This document shows positions 46,746 through 57,571 of a DNA stretch of 64,000 bases, piece by piece. Under the pieces are notes generated by a model, which worked only from the letters and a program-made list of their open reading frames with translations, did not search any database and had not been told where the DNA came from. This stretch comes from Liolophura sinensis. Lineage: Eukaryota; Mollusca; Polyplacophora; Chitonida; Chitonidae. Location of the stretch: positions 13,131,504 through 13,195,503 of the forward strand of contig NC_088298.1 in NCBI RefSeq assembly GCF_032854445.1. The letters are read 5' to 3'. The translations under genes were made by a program, and so were the position numbers. The first letter of the stretch is position 1; every line of letters starts with the position of its first letter.

Positions 46746-47453
46746 TCCTTAAACGTAAAAAGACATTACTGCGTTGAGTTACCTAAGAAATTTTTATTTT
46801 TTTTCACTGCAAGATTTGCCCTGGGCTTTCAAGACAGAACTGAAAATTAGAGAAGTTTGAATCTAAATTCAGGAATAATATCACAAGTGTGAGCATGACT
46901 TAAGTCAATGACAACTTTGTGTACCAGGCACCAGGGCCCGTATTAATCAAACGTCTTAAGAGTTAGGTCAAAACTTCAGCTACAATTAAGATGTTTCGCT
47001 CCAGAGTGTTTAAAATGTGCACTCTGATTCTTTTCTGCACGGCAATGTACATGTACTTTCTTTCATGCTCTGAGTCAGGATTTTTAAAGACTTGCAGTTT
47101 ATGACTTAAGACTGAAGTTCCTTTATATATACAGGCCCAGGTTCATGAAACTTTGTAAGTCATATTTCTCGTGACATTTTCGTAAATGAAGATGCCTAAA
47201 GGTTTCCAATAATCAATGAAAAAAGTTACGAAAAAACTGCAAGTGGGCAGGAAGCAGTATATAACAAACGGTGTGTTTGACAGAGCGCAATCGACAGGTC
47301 TGACAATCAACTGTCAACTTGGTGAACACTGGTCATCATCCTATGTTTTTCTGAAAAAAGGACACTTCAAACCCTTTTCATTAGTTGACCGTAACACATA
47401 TAGCAATTCTAAAACTGATACCCCGTTACAAACACATATACACTCACATGTTA
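46746..47453. other. Gene-free stretch
   Basis: AT-rich sequence before the mariner-type element; no gene or repeat supported. Confidence 0.4.
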
Positions 47454-48841
47454 CAGGGTGGGCCAATAAAATGTTACCATTTCTAATCGCCCACTACTTT
47501 TTTGTGTGAGAATATGTGTTACATATCTTTTCATGAATCTGTCACAGGAGAACAAAATTTTTGTTTGATACCAAATATCACCTATTTTTGTCTCTATTTC
47601 TGAGTAAAGATCAATAATTAATAACGTGTTCAATCCACGCGCCTCTCCTCTGAATCACAGTAGCTACGTGAACATTGAAGTCTGTGATAACGCGGTCACA
47701 CATATCCAATGGAATCCTCCGAAATTCCTGACGAATGTTCGCCTTCAGAGCCTCTATTGTCTGCGGATTGTTGGCATAGACTCTTTCTTTCAAATCACCC
47801 CAAAGGAAATAATCAGCTCGGGAAAGATCAGGGGAGTGTGCCGGCCATGGGTTGTCAGTTCTACGCGAGATAAGCCTGTCTCCAGGGAAATACCGCCGGA
47901 GGTATTCCAATGACACATTCGAGCAATGTGGGGTTGCACCATCCTGCTGATAAATCACAGTGTTCATGTCAATCCCTTGCTTCCTCCGTAGCGCTGGGAT
48001 AAATTTCCTCCTCATCATTTCCACATATCGCTCCGTGTTGATTGTCACTGGACGTCCGCGCTCGTCTTCAAACCAATACGGCCCGATTATTTCACTCCTA
48101 CCAATAGCACACCACACAGTAACTTTTTCGGTACTTGGGGGGCGAACAACATGTTCATGAGGTTGGCCCTGGGCCCAGAATCTCATATTCTGCTTATTAA
48201 CATGTCCACTGAGATGGAAATGTGCCTCATCGCTAAAAAAGATCAAGTCCAGCAAATTAGGCTGGTTTTCAATGCGCTGACTGATGTTAACACAAAAGTT
48301 TCGTCTCTCTTCCTTATTTGCTGCAGTCTGAGATTGTAAAATCTGAATTTTGTAGGGAAACAGATGGAGATCTTGGTGCATTATCCGTCTAACAGTTGTC
48401 CTTGAGAGATTGACCTCCTGTGACAAACGTCTCGTTGATTTCCGTGGTGATTCCTCCAAACGTTGTCTCAGAGCCTCAATATTGTTATCTGTCCTCGAAG
48501 ACCGTGGCCGACCACTGTGTCCTTTATTTTTATCACCAACACTACCTGTTTCTCTAAACTTTTCTAGCAGACGCCTGATTGTCAGTCTACTGGGAGGATT
48601 TTTCCCCGGAAAGTCCCTTCTGAATTGTCTCTGAGTGAGAACTACCGAATTTGTAGCGAAATAAGCTTCCACAATCTTAATCCTCTCTTGCACCGTATAT
48701 CGAGTAGCTGGATCCATTCTGATGCTTCTGGATAAAAATCTAAGGCCTCATCTAGGATTCACCTGAATTTGAAAGAAATATATTAATTATTGTTGAAATG
48801 GCAGGAATTTCTTAATGGTAACATTTTATTGGCCCACCCTG
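47454..48841. mobile_element. Mariner-superfamily transposon, apparently complete
   Basis: Bounded by perfect 27-bp terminal inverted repeats (47,454-47,480 beginning cagggtgggcc; complement at 48,815-48,841) and flanked by TA on both sides. Length is 1,388 bp. It encloses one uninterrupted transposase gene on the minus strand. Identical termini and an open frame suggest recent insertion and possible activity. Confidence 0.95.
47611..48717 (-). CDS. Mariner-superfamily transposase, intact (368 aa)
   Basis: Cuts and pastes its element through the terminal repeats that flank it. An N-terminal helix-turn-helix pair (about residues 10-60 and 95-115: SQEVNLSRTTVRRIM) precedes an RNase H-like catalytic core with D163 (FFSDEAHF), D259 (YQQDGATPH) and D302 (SPDLSRADYFLWG). 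About 42 residues separate the last two acids, more than the 34 of classical mariner and Tc1 and nearer to DD41D-type groups. The C-terminal ALKANIRQEFRRI region is typical of the superfamily. The start (MDPATRYTVQ) is the first ATG after the right inverted repeat. No stops or frameshifts. It would act in the nucleus if expressed. Confidence 0.95.
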   Translation of the reverse strand: MDPATRYTVQERIKIVEAYFATNSVVLTQRQFRRDFPGKNPPSRLTIRRLLEKFRETGSVGDKNKGHSGRPRSSRTDNNIEALRQRLEESPRKSTRRLSQEVNLSRTTVRRIMHQDLHLFPYKIQILQSQTAANKEERRNFCVNISQRIENQPNLLDLIFFSDEAHFHLSGHVNKQNMRFWAQGQPHEHVVRPPSTEKVTVWCAIGRSEIIGPYWFEDERGRPVTINTERYVEMMRRKFIPALRRKQGIDMNTVIYQQDGATPHCSNVSLEYLRRYFPGDRLISRRTDNPWPAHSPDLSRADYFLWGDLKERVYANNPQTIEALKANIRQEFRRIPLDMCDRVITDFNVHVATVIQRRGAWIEHVINY

Positions 48842-49784
48842 TATATGTTTTACAAATGAAAAATGGAGGAAAATATTTTTGAACACAGATTTGTTGGGTA
48901 AGATGCCTTTCAAATTCTTACCTTATCGCCACACCCGCTTTCAAGTTTTGTGAAAGTGCTCTTCAGAACGAGAATCTTAAGCGTGCGGTATAATTTGTCA
49001 CTGGCAAACTCGTCTTAGGGGTGACTCTTGCTTGGGACAATTGGTGTTTTTTCTAGTGAGGTATCGTGTTCAGATCCATCACTCACTAGTTTGTCTTCTA
49101 CCGTATACCAGGAGGTTTGTCGGGTAGGCCCTTCACAAGGAGGTTTGTCAGATAAGCCTTGCACCAGGTTTGTCAGGTAGGCCTTACCCCAAGAAGTTTG
49201 TTAGGTATGCCTACTGGAAGAAGGGTGGTTGTATTCAGTTGGCTTCAGTTTTACTCAAACCTAAAACTGACTTTAAAACTTTACTCACCAATGAAGTATT
49301 TTGAGGGCCATTGGCCTATATCAGAAAATATATATTTTATTTTATTATTACATATAGATATATACATATAGTGTTTACTAGATTAAACATTATAAAAACA
49401 TATTGGTGTTCTGGTTTTAACTGATTTGGATGTTCTCATTAGCTTATCAAAAACCATTTTCCGCCTCTGGCTTTCAACTTGTTCACGCCACGACAGCGCA
49501 GAATTATTTCCGATGTTGCCTTAAACCATAATCATTCATTCATTCATTGCAATGAAATAAATAAATACAAAGAATGCTGGGCAATTACTGTATCAGACCA
49601 AGGCATGAGTTTTCTTACACGCGAGGTTGGGTTTAAAATCGGCCTAAGGCCGGAATTTGGAGGTTCCACTGCTCTCACTGTCTGTGGGGACTTGGGGACT
49701 ATAAGCAGTAGACGATGTTCTTGTGGCCATGTGCTCAGTTTTGCATTCCTTCAAGAACACCAGAAGGTGTATGATCTGCAGATC
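48842..49784. other. Gene-free stretch with short minisatellite
   Basis: Includes four degenerate ~27-bp tandem units built on 'aggtttgtc(a/g)g(g/a)ta(g/a)gcc' at about 49,108-49,212. The remaining sequence has no supported gene; a plus-strand open frame near 49,479-49,808 resembles nothing I know. Confidence 0.5.
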
Positions 49785-50285
49785 TATGCACAAAAAGAGT
49801 GTATATAAGCCTAAGTTGATTGTAAATCGCTAGGATCATGATCGTAGCCTTACAATCAACACACCCCTCACAAAGGAACTGTAAGCTAAGATACAAGCAG
49901 CTATAACTTACAATCAGAAATTACAATCAGGTCGGCCCATTCACTATCGCCCCAAAATTAAGGTAAAGTACAAATACATGCTTTAGGTATAATGTTAGCT
50001 ATTACTTTTGGACTCAGTTTGCAAAGTATTTTTGCATATGTTGTTATTGTTAGCTGCTGAGTCAATAGAATATAGAACTCTTTTGAAAATGAGGGCAAGA
50101 AAAGATTTTGGCCCGTACATTGTCCATTTACACTGGCCACCTTTATGAACGAATCGGCCTTATAAAGTTTACAATCGCCTTACAGTTCCTATGAGCAACT
50201 CATTTTGACAATCAACAGTAAACTCATTTGCAGGGCTTACAATCGATTGTAGCTACGAAATCTTTGTGCGAGCTGCCTTAGGAGG
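49785..50285. mobile_element. Short inverted-repeat element, copy 1
   Basis: Shares a long diverged alignment with 54,300-54,700 ('taagcctaagttgattgtaa', 'attacaatcag', 'tacttttgga', 'gggcaagaaaa'). It ends in 'ctttgtgcgagctgcc', the complement of the 'agcttgcacaaag' end seen at 52,685. Probably a non-autonomous DNA transposon; no coding capacity. Confidence 0.55.
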
Positions 50286-50361
50286 TTACATGTGGAAAAC
50301 TCTCACAATCACTTACCAAAGGTCAGTGGATTATTTACAACAGCCCATCTGATTTTCTCCA

Positions 50362-50445
50362 CTTCCAAAACTGGCCGCCATCGTATAAGTGAAAAATTGT
50401 TGGGTATGGTTTTAAGCATTCATGAAATAAATAAATAAATAATAA
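50362..50445 (+). mobile_element. SINE tail
   Basis: 'ctggccgccatcgtataagt' and 'gaaaaattgttgggt', then an aaataaata tail. Only the 3' end of an element. Confidence 0.65.
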
Positions 50446-50544
50446 CGACACTTCCTAGAAATATTTGCTTCCGTAATCGGTGAAGCATAGTCAATTGTCT
50501 GATGGAAAACATTGGACCTGCTCTATTTCTAGACACTTACCCAA

Positions 50545-50762
50545 GAAGTCAGGAGACTGCGGTCGTTATGAGTTCAAGTCCAGCTCATGGCCGCTTCCTT
50601 TCGGTCGTACAGAAACATGTACGACGGAAGGTCTGCAGGCCACCTGATGCTGTTCCGGTTTCCTCCCACCATAACGCTGGCCGGGTGCCATTGTTTTAGT
50701 GAATATTCTTGTGCGCGGCGTAACCCCATCAATCAAATCAATAAATAAATAAATAAATAAAG
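50545..50762 (+). mobile_element. SINE copy
   Basis: 'gagttcaagtccagctcatg' (box B-like), 'gtacgacggaaggtctgcag' and 'cctcccaccataacgctggc', ending in 'gaatattcttgtgcgcggcg' and aaataaata repeats. Diverged. Confidence 0.75.
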
Positions 50763-50817
50763 GCAGAAAATGTGAAAACAAGATGAAGCCAGGTGAGTCC
50801 ATCCTTGTACCATCGCA

Positions 50818-50965
50818 CCATCGTTGCATCGCATGGCGATGGCACGAGGCGATGGCACGAAGCGATGACACGATGGCACGAAGAGATGGTATGACGCTAG
50901 CATCGTGTCATCGCTTCGTGTTACGGCTTCGTGCCATCGCCTTCGTGTCATCGCTTCGTGTTACC
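50818..50965. repeat. Self-complementary minisatellite
   Basis: A ~13-bp unit based on cgatggcacgaag repeats on the left half, and its complement cttcgtgccatcg repeats on the right half. The ~148-bp block can therefore fold on itself. Confidence 0.75.
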
Positions 50966-51424
50966 ACGACATCGTTTCCCATTATTGAGCCATAAGTGAC
51001 GTCTGGCATAATGTTATGTGCTTTTAATTATTGTATATTCAGCTGTCTGTAAAACCAGCTACCAAAATTGCCTTTTGTAAGTGACACGTAGGACATATTC
51101 TTGCACAGAAAAATGAAGTTAGGATACTTTTTTCTAATTCATAATGTTAAACCCAATAAGCCTGGTTTCAGCACCAATAATGCCTGGGCTGTCATAGTTA
51201 TTCAAGAAGTGGCTGGACAGTGAGCATGGAGAGTGATGAGCAAGGAGTATTGTTTTACAGTTGTTGCACCAACATGCGATTAGAACAAACTCCTGGCAGT
51301 AACACGTCCTACTCGAATGTCTCAGCGAATAGACTACATTTTTTTTATCCCGTAACAAAATTTCCTAACATCCATTTATAGCTACGTAATGGCTCAAATA
51401 TGGGTAAATTTATTTTTTCATTTG

Positions 51425-51670
51425 CTGTTTAACGAGGTACTCATAAATATATCACTTCTACGACGGCGGTCATCATTATGGCGGAAAGAAACTGGGGCCA
51501 AGGGGGAAACCTACGACCATCCGCAGGTTGCTAGCAGACCTTCCCACGTGCGGGCGGAGAGGAGGCCAGCATGAGCTGGGCTTCAGCTCACAGCGACTGC
51601 ATTGGTGGGAGGCTACTGGGTCATTGTGTCGTGTTAGCGTGCTAATCCGCTCGGCCACGGAGAGTCCCTA
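51425..51670 (-). mobile_element. SINE, nearly full length
   Basis: On the minus strand it runs from 'ggctctccgtggccgag' (tRNA-like head with 'gattagcacgctaacac') through 'ggatggtcgtaggtttccc' to the tail 'agaagtgatatatttatg'. The tail lacks the usual 'ggcgtaaaacacc'. Confidence 0.75.
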
Positions 51671-52507
51671 TGGGTAAATCAATCAGTCATGAGTCCTTTC
51701 GGCCGCCTAAAGGTGATAGTGTATAAGACTGACCTAGAGGATGGTTTTGGATCTCCGCGTCGTCGTCGCGCAATACACCATGTAGCCAGCGTTTGAAATC
51801 GGTTTTGGTCTTCGCCTAAGTATTTTGCGGAATTTGGAAATCAACAAGTAATGAAATTTCTTCCTCCGTCAATATCTGCTGAAACGCAGACAGCAGACGA
51901 CAGTGCCTTTAAAGGCTTTTAACATTTAAAGCCACCTCCCTTTGCTACCATACAAGACGAAAAAAATACGGCTTTCCGGGATCCAAACTCGGTTAAAGTG
52001 CAGAATGGTCACGTGGTACGATGCTATTGATTTGATTGAACCACGTATATAGCTACTGTGTAATGGTATTCTATATAGAGAGTCATATGACGTCGTATTA
52101 TATACACAGTTTGATTCAGTTACATCGTTCATGAAATTTAATCAGTCTTTGTTTTTGATCCCCTTAAGAGCACGGCTAATTACATGTAATTAACCTCACT
52201 ATAAACGTCACCAGTTAATCAGTTGTAAATACCCTGACATATGATATTAATAATCATCAATAATTCATAAACTAATCATAAAGATTTTATTCCGGGTATA
52301 GATCCTTTACATCAGATACAAATTACGGCTATCTGAGTGCTCATCACTCACAAAGTTATAGGCCTATGTTTATATCACAAACGCGTCATCATCAAATTGA
52401 CCGGTTTACGACCACAAGCTGCGACGCATGCGCATTTCAAAACTACACCTCATTAAACTAAGAAGATCACTATCTCCAACAGCAACAGCGGCCCGTCCCA
52501 TCAACGT

Positions 52508-52610
52508 GGAGGAAGGGCCTCCGTAACCGCGGTGGGATAGCGTGCCAGCGCGGCGCAATGCCCTCACGTTGGCTTTCTCTCCGGTCGTACGTGGGAAGGT
52601 CTGGTATCGT
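52508..52610 (+). mobile_element. SINE fragment
   Basis: 'gaagggcctccgt' head, then 'ggctttctctccggtcgtac' and 'gtgggaaggtctgg'; body and tail absent. Confidence 0.55.
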
Positions 52611-52683
52611 TTTGCGGAAGGTCCCACCATACTTTTAGTCATGCAACAAATGTCAGTGAGTAAGAGCCGAGAAATAGTCCAGG

Positions 52684-52805
52684 GGCAGCTTGCACAAAGT
52701 GGTGGTAGGCTAAGATGATTGTAACTACCTTGGCGACACATGTTAAAAGCATATTTTGTCATGGTAGTTACGATCAACTTAGCCTACGATCGCCTTATAC
52801 AAGAG
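52684..52805. mobile_element. Short foldback element of the same inverted-repeat family
   Basis: Begins 'ggcagcttgcacaaag' and is largely self-complementary: 'taagatgattgtaactacc' in the left arm pairs with 'ggtagttacgatcaactta' in the right arm. Length about 120 bp; no coding capacity. Confidence 0.6.
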
Positions 52806-53939
52806 TCGACGTATAAGCACTATACACAGAGTAAGGTAGCGTATCAGGTCTTCTACACACCCGTTTTAATGACTTTGAGGATCCCATGTAAGCCTACTAA
52901 AGCGACACCAACATTAATTTTGTTTGAAATATACGATCGACCCAACTTTAAATATCCAAAAATGGAATAGAAATAAAATTGAAAGTCCATCTTTTTATTT
53001 TACCTCATCTTAATAGGGTATTTAGGATTTTCGTGTTTTTCAAGGATTTCCGATCACGCAAATATTTTGACAGAGATAATTTCTGAGACAATCCACATTT
53101 TCCACAAATGAAGATGATTTTACAGTTGTATTCTTATTTTATAGATACCCTTCTTTGACACCGAAAAAATGCATTCTGCCCGAAAAACAAACATTTAAAC
53201 TGGTATGGCAAAAACAAATTTTAAAAATCACCTCACGCACGACTATATATATTGTCCCTAAAGCATCTGCCAAGTTTTCTTGAAAATAAGGAATAGTTTG
53301 GCGGGAAATGTGTTGACAAGATCTTATTTCAAATTCTGCCTTCGAAAGACGATAACATGGAAAATAATTCACGGCATGGAAAAAAATATGCACACCTCAG
53401 CTACGTAATTCTCCACGGCATATCTACAAAGTTTCCTTAATGTCCGTTTAATGAATACATCAGGCAGAGTTGCGTTGACAAAATCTCGTTACACATTTTA
53501 GTATTGAAATTCTCATCTTATTTAAATCTAAACTTTATCTCCAACACGAAGATGACTTCACTGAATTAATTAATCCTGCAAATCTACATTTTGTGTCTAC
53601 CATACCTGACAAGTTTCATAAAAAGCACTGACTAGCTAAAATGGACAGACAGAGAGACAGACGAACTTAGGGTGACCATTCAGAAATACATATATTAAGA
53701 CGTGACTAAGATGGTAAAAACAACTGTTAAAAACATTAATTTTACCCAAATGATTAGAATTAGAATCAATATTATCTAAAGTATTGTTTACAATGTCATA
53801 TCTAAGAGTTGTATTCTTTTTTTTTTCAATGTCTGTATACAACGAAAACCTCATTCATAACTTAAAATGGCGTAATTAACATTAGATTTAAAACATACAT
53901 AGGATAGAAATTAGTTCAAGCTTGCATTCAAAATAACCT
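52806..53939. other. Gene-free AT-rich stretch
   Basis: No gene, repeat family or structured element that I can support. Confidence 0.5.
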
Positions 53940-54145
53940 TGTGATGAGTGCGCCTCTCTCTGTGAGTTCAAGTCCAGCCTATACTGGCTTCCTCTCCGGT
54001 CGGACGTGGGGAGGTCTGTCAGCAACCGGTGGTTGATTGTGGGTTTCCCTCGGATTCTGCGCAGTTTCCTTCCACCATAATGCTGGTCACCAAATATTCT
54101 TGAGTACGATGGAAAATACCAATCAAATATATAAACAAAACAATT
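53940..54145 (+). mobile_element. SINE copy
   Basis: 'gagttcaagtccagcctata', 'cttcctctccggtcggacgt', 'ccaccataatgctggtcacc', 'attcttgagtacgatggaaa', then an AT-rich tail. Confidence 0.75.
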
Positions 54146-54295
54146 AATACAAGACAAAAGCTACACGAAACACAAATGGTCAGTAAATAAGTCCCTCACT
54201 TATTACCAATGAGTGAGGTTTAAGGTTTGAGGTTTAATACGTTATATTTGGTTCAGACTTCTTGAGAGCAGCTTTAGGAATACGCCAGTAAATAA

Positions 54296-54705
54296 CCTGG
54301 GACCGCTTGCACAAAGGGATAGTAAGCCTAAGTTGATTGTAAATCCCTAAGATCTTGATCCTAGCCTTAGCTTACAATTAACACTATCTTGCACGAAGGG
54401 ATTATAAGCTATGACAGTTGTAATTTACAATTAGAAATTACAATCAGATCGACCTTGAGTAAATATTTACAATCGTCCCAAATTTAACGTTAAATACAAA
54501 TATTTGCCTGTTATAGTCAGTACTTTTGGACGACGTTTGTAAAGATGTGCAATGCAATTGTCTCAAAAAGATTTTACGAGCAGTTTTTCACATGTTAGCT
54601 GTTGAATCAGTATGATGTAAAACTCTTTTTTAAAACGAAGGCAAGAAAAAGGCAGGAACACTGCCCATTTTCGCAGGCCACGTTTATCTGCGAGTCAAAT
54701 CGCGA
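54296..54705. mobile_element. Short inverted-repeat element, copy 2
   Basis: Opens 'accgcttgcacaaagggata' and aligns with 49,785-50,285 over most of its length. The right end is lost near the receptor pseudogene. Confidence 0.55.
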
Positions 54706-54800
54706 TTGTAACTTCAAAAATTTACTGATTTTACTGATCGATTGTAACTTCAAAAAAATTGCTGATCCTGATCCTGAAGAAGCACTCTTCTTCAGGGAGC

Positions 54801-56885
54801 TCATCTTCCCATCGCCCTCGGCATCTGATGAACTGGAATGCCCTCCATCAGCACACAGATGATGACGTCATCCCTGCCTTCTTCCAGGCATTTTATGCCG
54901 GCATACTCGATTTCAAGAGGACCGTATCTGGAATCCAGAGACGCTGGGCCGATGATCAACAAAATCCTGATACTCTCTTTCATTTTTTCTCACTATATCT
55001 CATGAATGGGTTTTTCCTGGAATGAAATCCCTGTCGTGAATACAGAGTCGGACCAGGTCGTCCATCTGTTCAAATTTGGGCCTCAACTGTCGAATGACAC
55101 GTTCGTGGTCGTGAGAAGTATAAGCCACAAAGGCGTCGTAGATATACTAATGGTCAACAAACATGTTCTCAGGGGGGCATCAGTTTAGTACAGAGGCAGT
55201 ATCTGAGGTTTAATCGGTAACGATTTACCACAACAAACAGGAAAATTACGAATAGTAGAGCCAGGATATCAACCACTGACATTATCAGATACGTATGACT
55301 TACGCACTTCAAAATCCACTAACTGTAGCTAAAGTTCTGGAGAGTCGCAGCGGATTGTCGCTGAACAGAACCTGGAAAGGGTGTCCACTGTCAGCTTGCA
55401 ACGTCCACTTATCCAACTTACTCATTTCCTGAGACTCTAAATGGCTCTAAAAAGTTAAATCCAGCTTTAAGAGATGCGTAAAACTGGCCTGGGTAGTCTC
55501 TGCAACTTGTTAATAGTCAAACTAATTTCTCTCAGTTTATGGTTTCTGATAAAAAGTGCCAGGTCCATATCTGTCAGCTTGTTCCCAGATATGCCCAAGT
55601 TCCCTGGACAGTAGCGCAAAGACGATCGAAAGCGTAAGGCTCGTTCCATATATGGACAGTTGGACAGCTTGAGAGTATTTTTTTTTTTTGGAAAAATATC
55701 TGAAATAAAATCGAGGTATGTTCTGAGGCCTGAAAGATAGAGATACGTAACGTTTGCTTCTCCGCTGGCGAGTTGAAACCAACACATTTTCATGTTGTCA
55801 TAAGCAGCTGCTAATTGCCACAGGTTGGGTGAGATATTGAAATTGAATTGAACTTCACCGGTGATTGAAATCAACTGTCGCACCCACTGACACTGAACCA
55901 TAAGACGTTTCCTGGAAGAGCTTTACTGGGTAAGCCATACCCTGAAAACAATCGTGATCTCCGCACACCACATTTGGGATGAGTGTTCCTGCATCCCTTT
56001 GGCTGAAATCAATATACTTTCCCTTCACACCTTTTCGAAAGTAAGCCATCAAATTTACTGGTAAGAAGTTTACTGCGTGCCATCACATATTAAGTTTTCC
56101 CAGGTAGTCAAGTTGTATAGGGTTTCGCGAGTGTTCCCAGACAAAGTTCCCGTTGACCATCGCCAAAATGATCGCCGTCATATTATTACCTTCTAGATTC
56201 TTCAGAGACAGAAGAACGCTACGGAACTCGAGCTTAGGGTTAAAACTGAAGTCCAATAGTTCCGGAGAAGTTAAATAGTCGAAAGTGCCTGTCGCAATGA
56301 ATTTGTCAGCGCACTAGTTTTCGATTCCTGACAGTAACCTCTCTGCACCCCCATGAAGATGTCCTCCTTTATGGCGTACAGATTGCATTTTCTGTCGTCT
56401 GGATACTTACCTACTTTGCCATCGGTGATAGAAAATTGTTGTGAGTTCTTTCAGCATCTTGGAACCATCCTCAAACTCGAGAGCGCGAGGAAAATCTGGA
56501 AACAACGTCGTAAGTTGCTTGATTTTGCTCAAAGAAAAATTTATTCCTTTCCAAGGAGCAAGCAGTTCAAACCTCTGAATACTTATGGCTCTCAAACTCA
56601 CAAGAAATTTGAACAGCTCAGCTGTTAAGTATCTGGGAAAATACCCCACAGGATTGCCTGACAAGTTCAATGAGATTTCCAAGTCCTTTAAAAGCTCCCA
56701 GCTGGAGCACACCAAGTCTGCTACTTGTGAAATCAAGCGTAACCAATTTGGATATGGTCAAGAAGGTGTCATTCACAGAAATGCTGTTCTTGCTCAAGTC
56801 ATTCCTTGCTGGTCTTTGTAAAACATACCCTCAGGCCCATAAGACAGTCCTCTTTTTCGGCAGTCAAGAAACTGATAAGCCCTGA
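54801..56885 (-). pseudogene. Toll-like receptor pseudogene
   Basis: Reading right to left on the minus strand: an N-terminal cap piece (FLDCRKRGL near 56,860), 'gacttgagcaagaacagcat' matching the first LRR of the intact gene, LRR pieces (56,736-56,407 and 55,901-55,467, e.g. NKLQRLPRP), membrane-segment sequence near 55,260-55,200, and TIR pieces (near 55,150-55,030, then 54,983-54,801 with GPLEIEYAGIKCLEEGRDD). The frame is broken many times. A stop replaces the residue just before box 1 (stop-YIYDAFVAYTS), the C-terminal cap is mostly lost, and the TIR ends after MPRAMGR. It is an inverted third member of the cluster and cannot encode a receptor. Confidence 0.9.
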
Positions 56886-57400
56886 TTGCTCTTTCATAAA
56901 TGAAATGCACGGATTGTTACTCTTTCATAACACTACGTGTATACACATTTTCTGACGTCACGCTTAAGACCTTTCCGAGCTATCAATGAAGAACACGAAA
57001 TTGACCAATCATAGGCAATATTGTTGCAAATATGTCAATCGGATGTCCCACACACTGGTTTACAAATGTCCCATATTTCTGACGTCATAATTGCTTTCAC
57101 AAGGAATGGAATGAAAAGTTACGTTGTCACGAGAGTGGGTGGTGAGACATCGGATGTGTTGGACCGATCCATCTATAACATGATCTGCAAGTAACATACC
57201 GAAAATTTCGGTATGTTCGATCCAAGTACAAACGCTTTTAGATGTTCCAAAGGAGCTCATCTTCGTAGTTTTCTTTTAACATTCCTAGAAACGTGTATAG
57301 TTACGTCCTTCAAAATACATGACATGTTCACTGAAGTAGTACTAACATTGTTTATTTTGTTCTTTTCGTGTTTTTTCACCTCTGCTCAAATTCTGATTTA

Positions 57401-57571
57401 AGAAATAATGTTCGCGTCAGGGTAGTCTAACGGTAGTTTTACATCAAATCGATGTGGAAGAGTTTACAAGTTTTAGGTCGAAGGCAAAGCCTGAGACCTA
57501 AAATATAAACTCTTCCACATCGATTTGATGTAATACGACCGTTAGACTACCCTGACGAGAACATTATTTCT
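57401..57571. repeat. Large foldback: 66-bp arms
   Basis: 57,401-57,466 and 57,506-57,571 are inverted copies with about three mismatches. An inner 9-bp pair (ttttaggtc/gacctaaaa) lies in the loop. A shortened version with the left arm mostly deleted opens the related element at 40,137. Confidence 0.95.

Noticed and set aside
49479..49808. Plus-strand open frame of 109 codons
   Set aside because: Overlaps repeat-like sequence, has no domain or paralogue, and is of a length expected by chance.
57197..57217. 21-bp palindrome cataccgaaa-a-tttcggtatg as an operator
   Set aside because: An isolated short palindrome in AT-rich DNA next to no intact gene; chance is sufficient.
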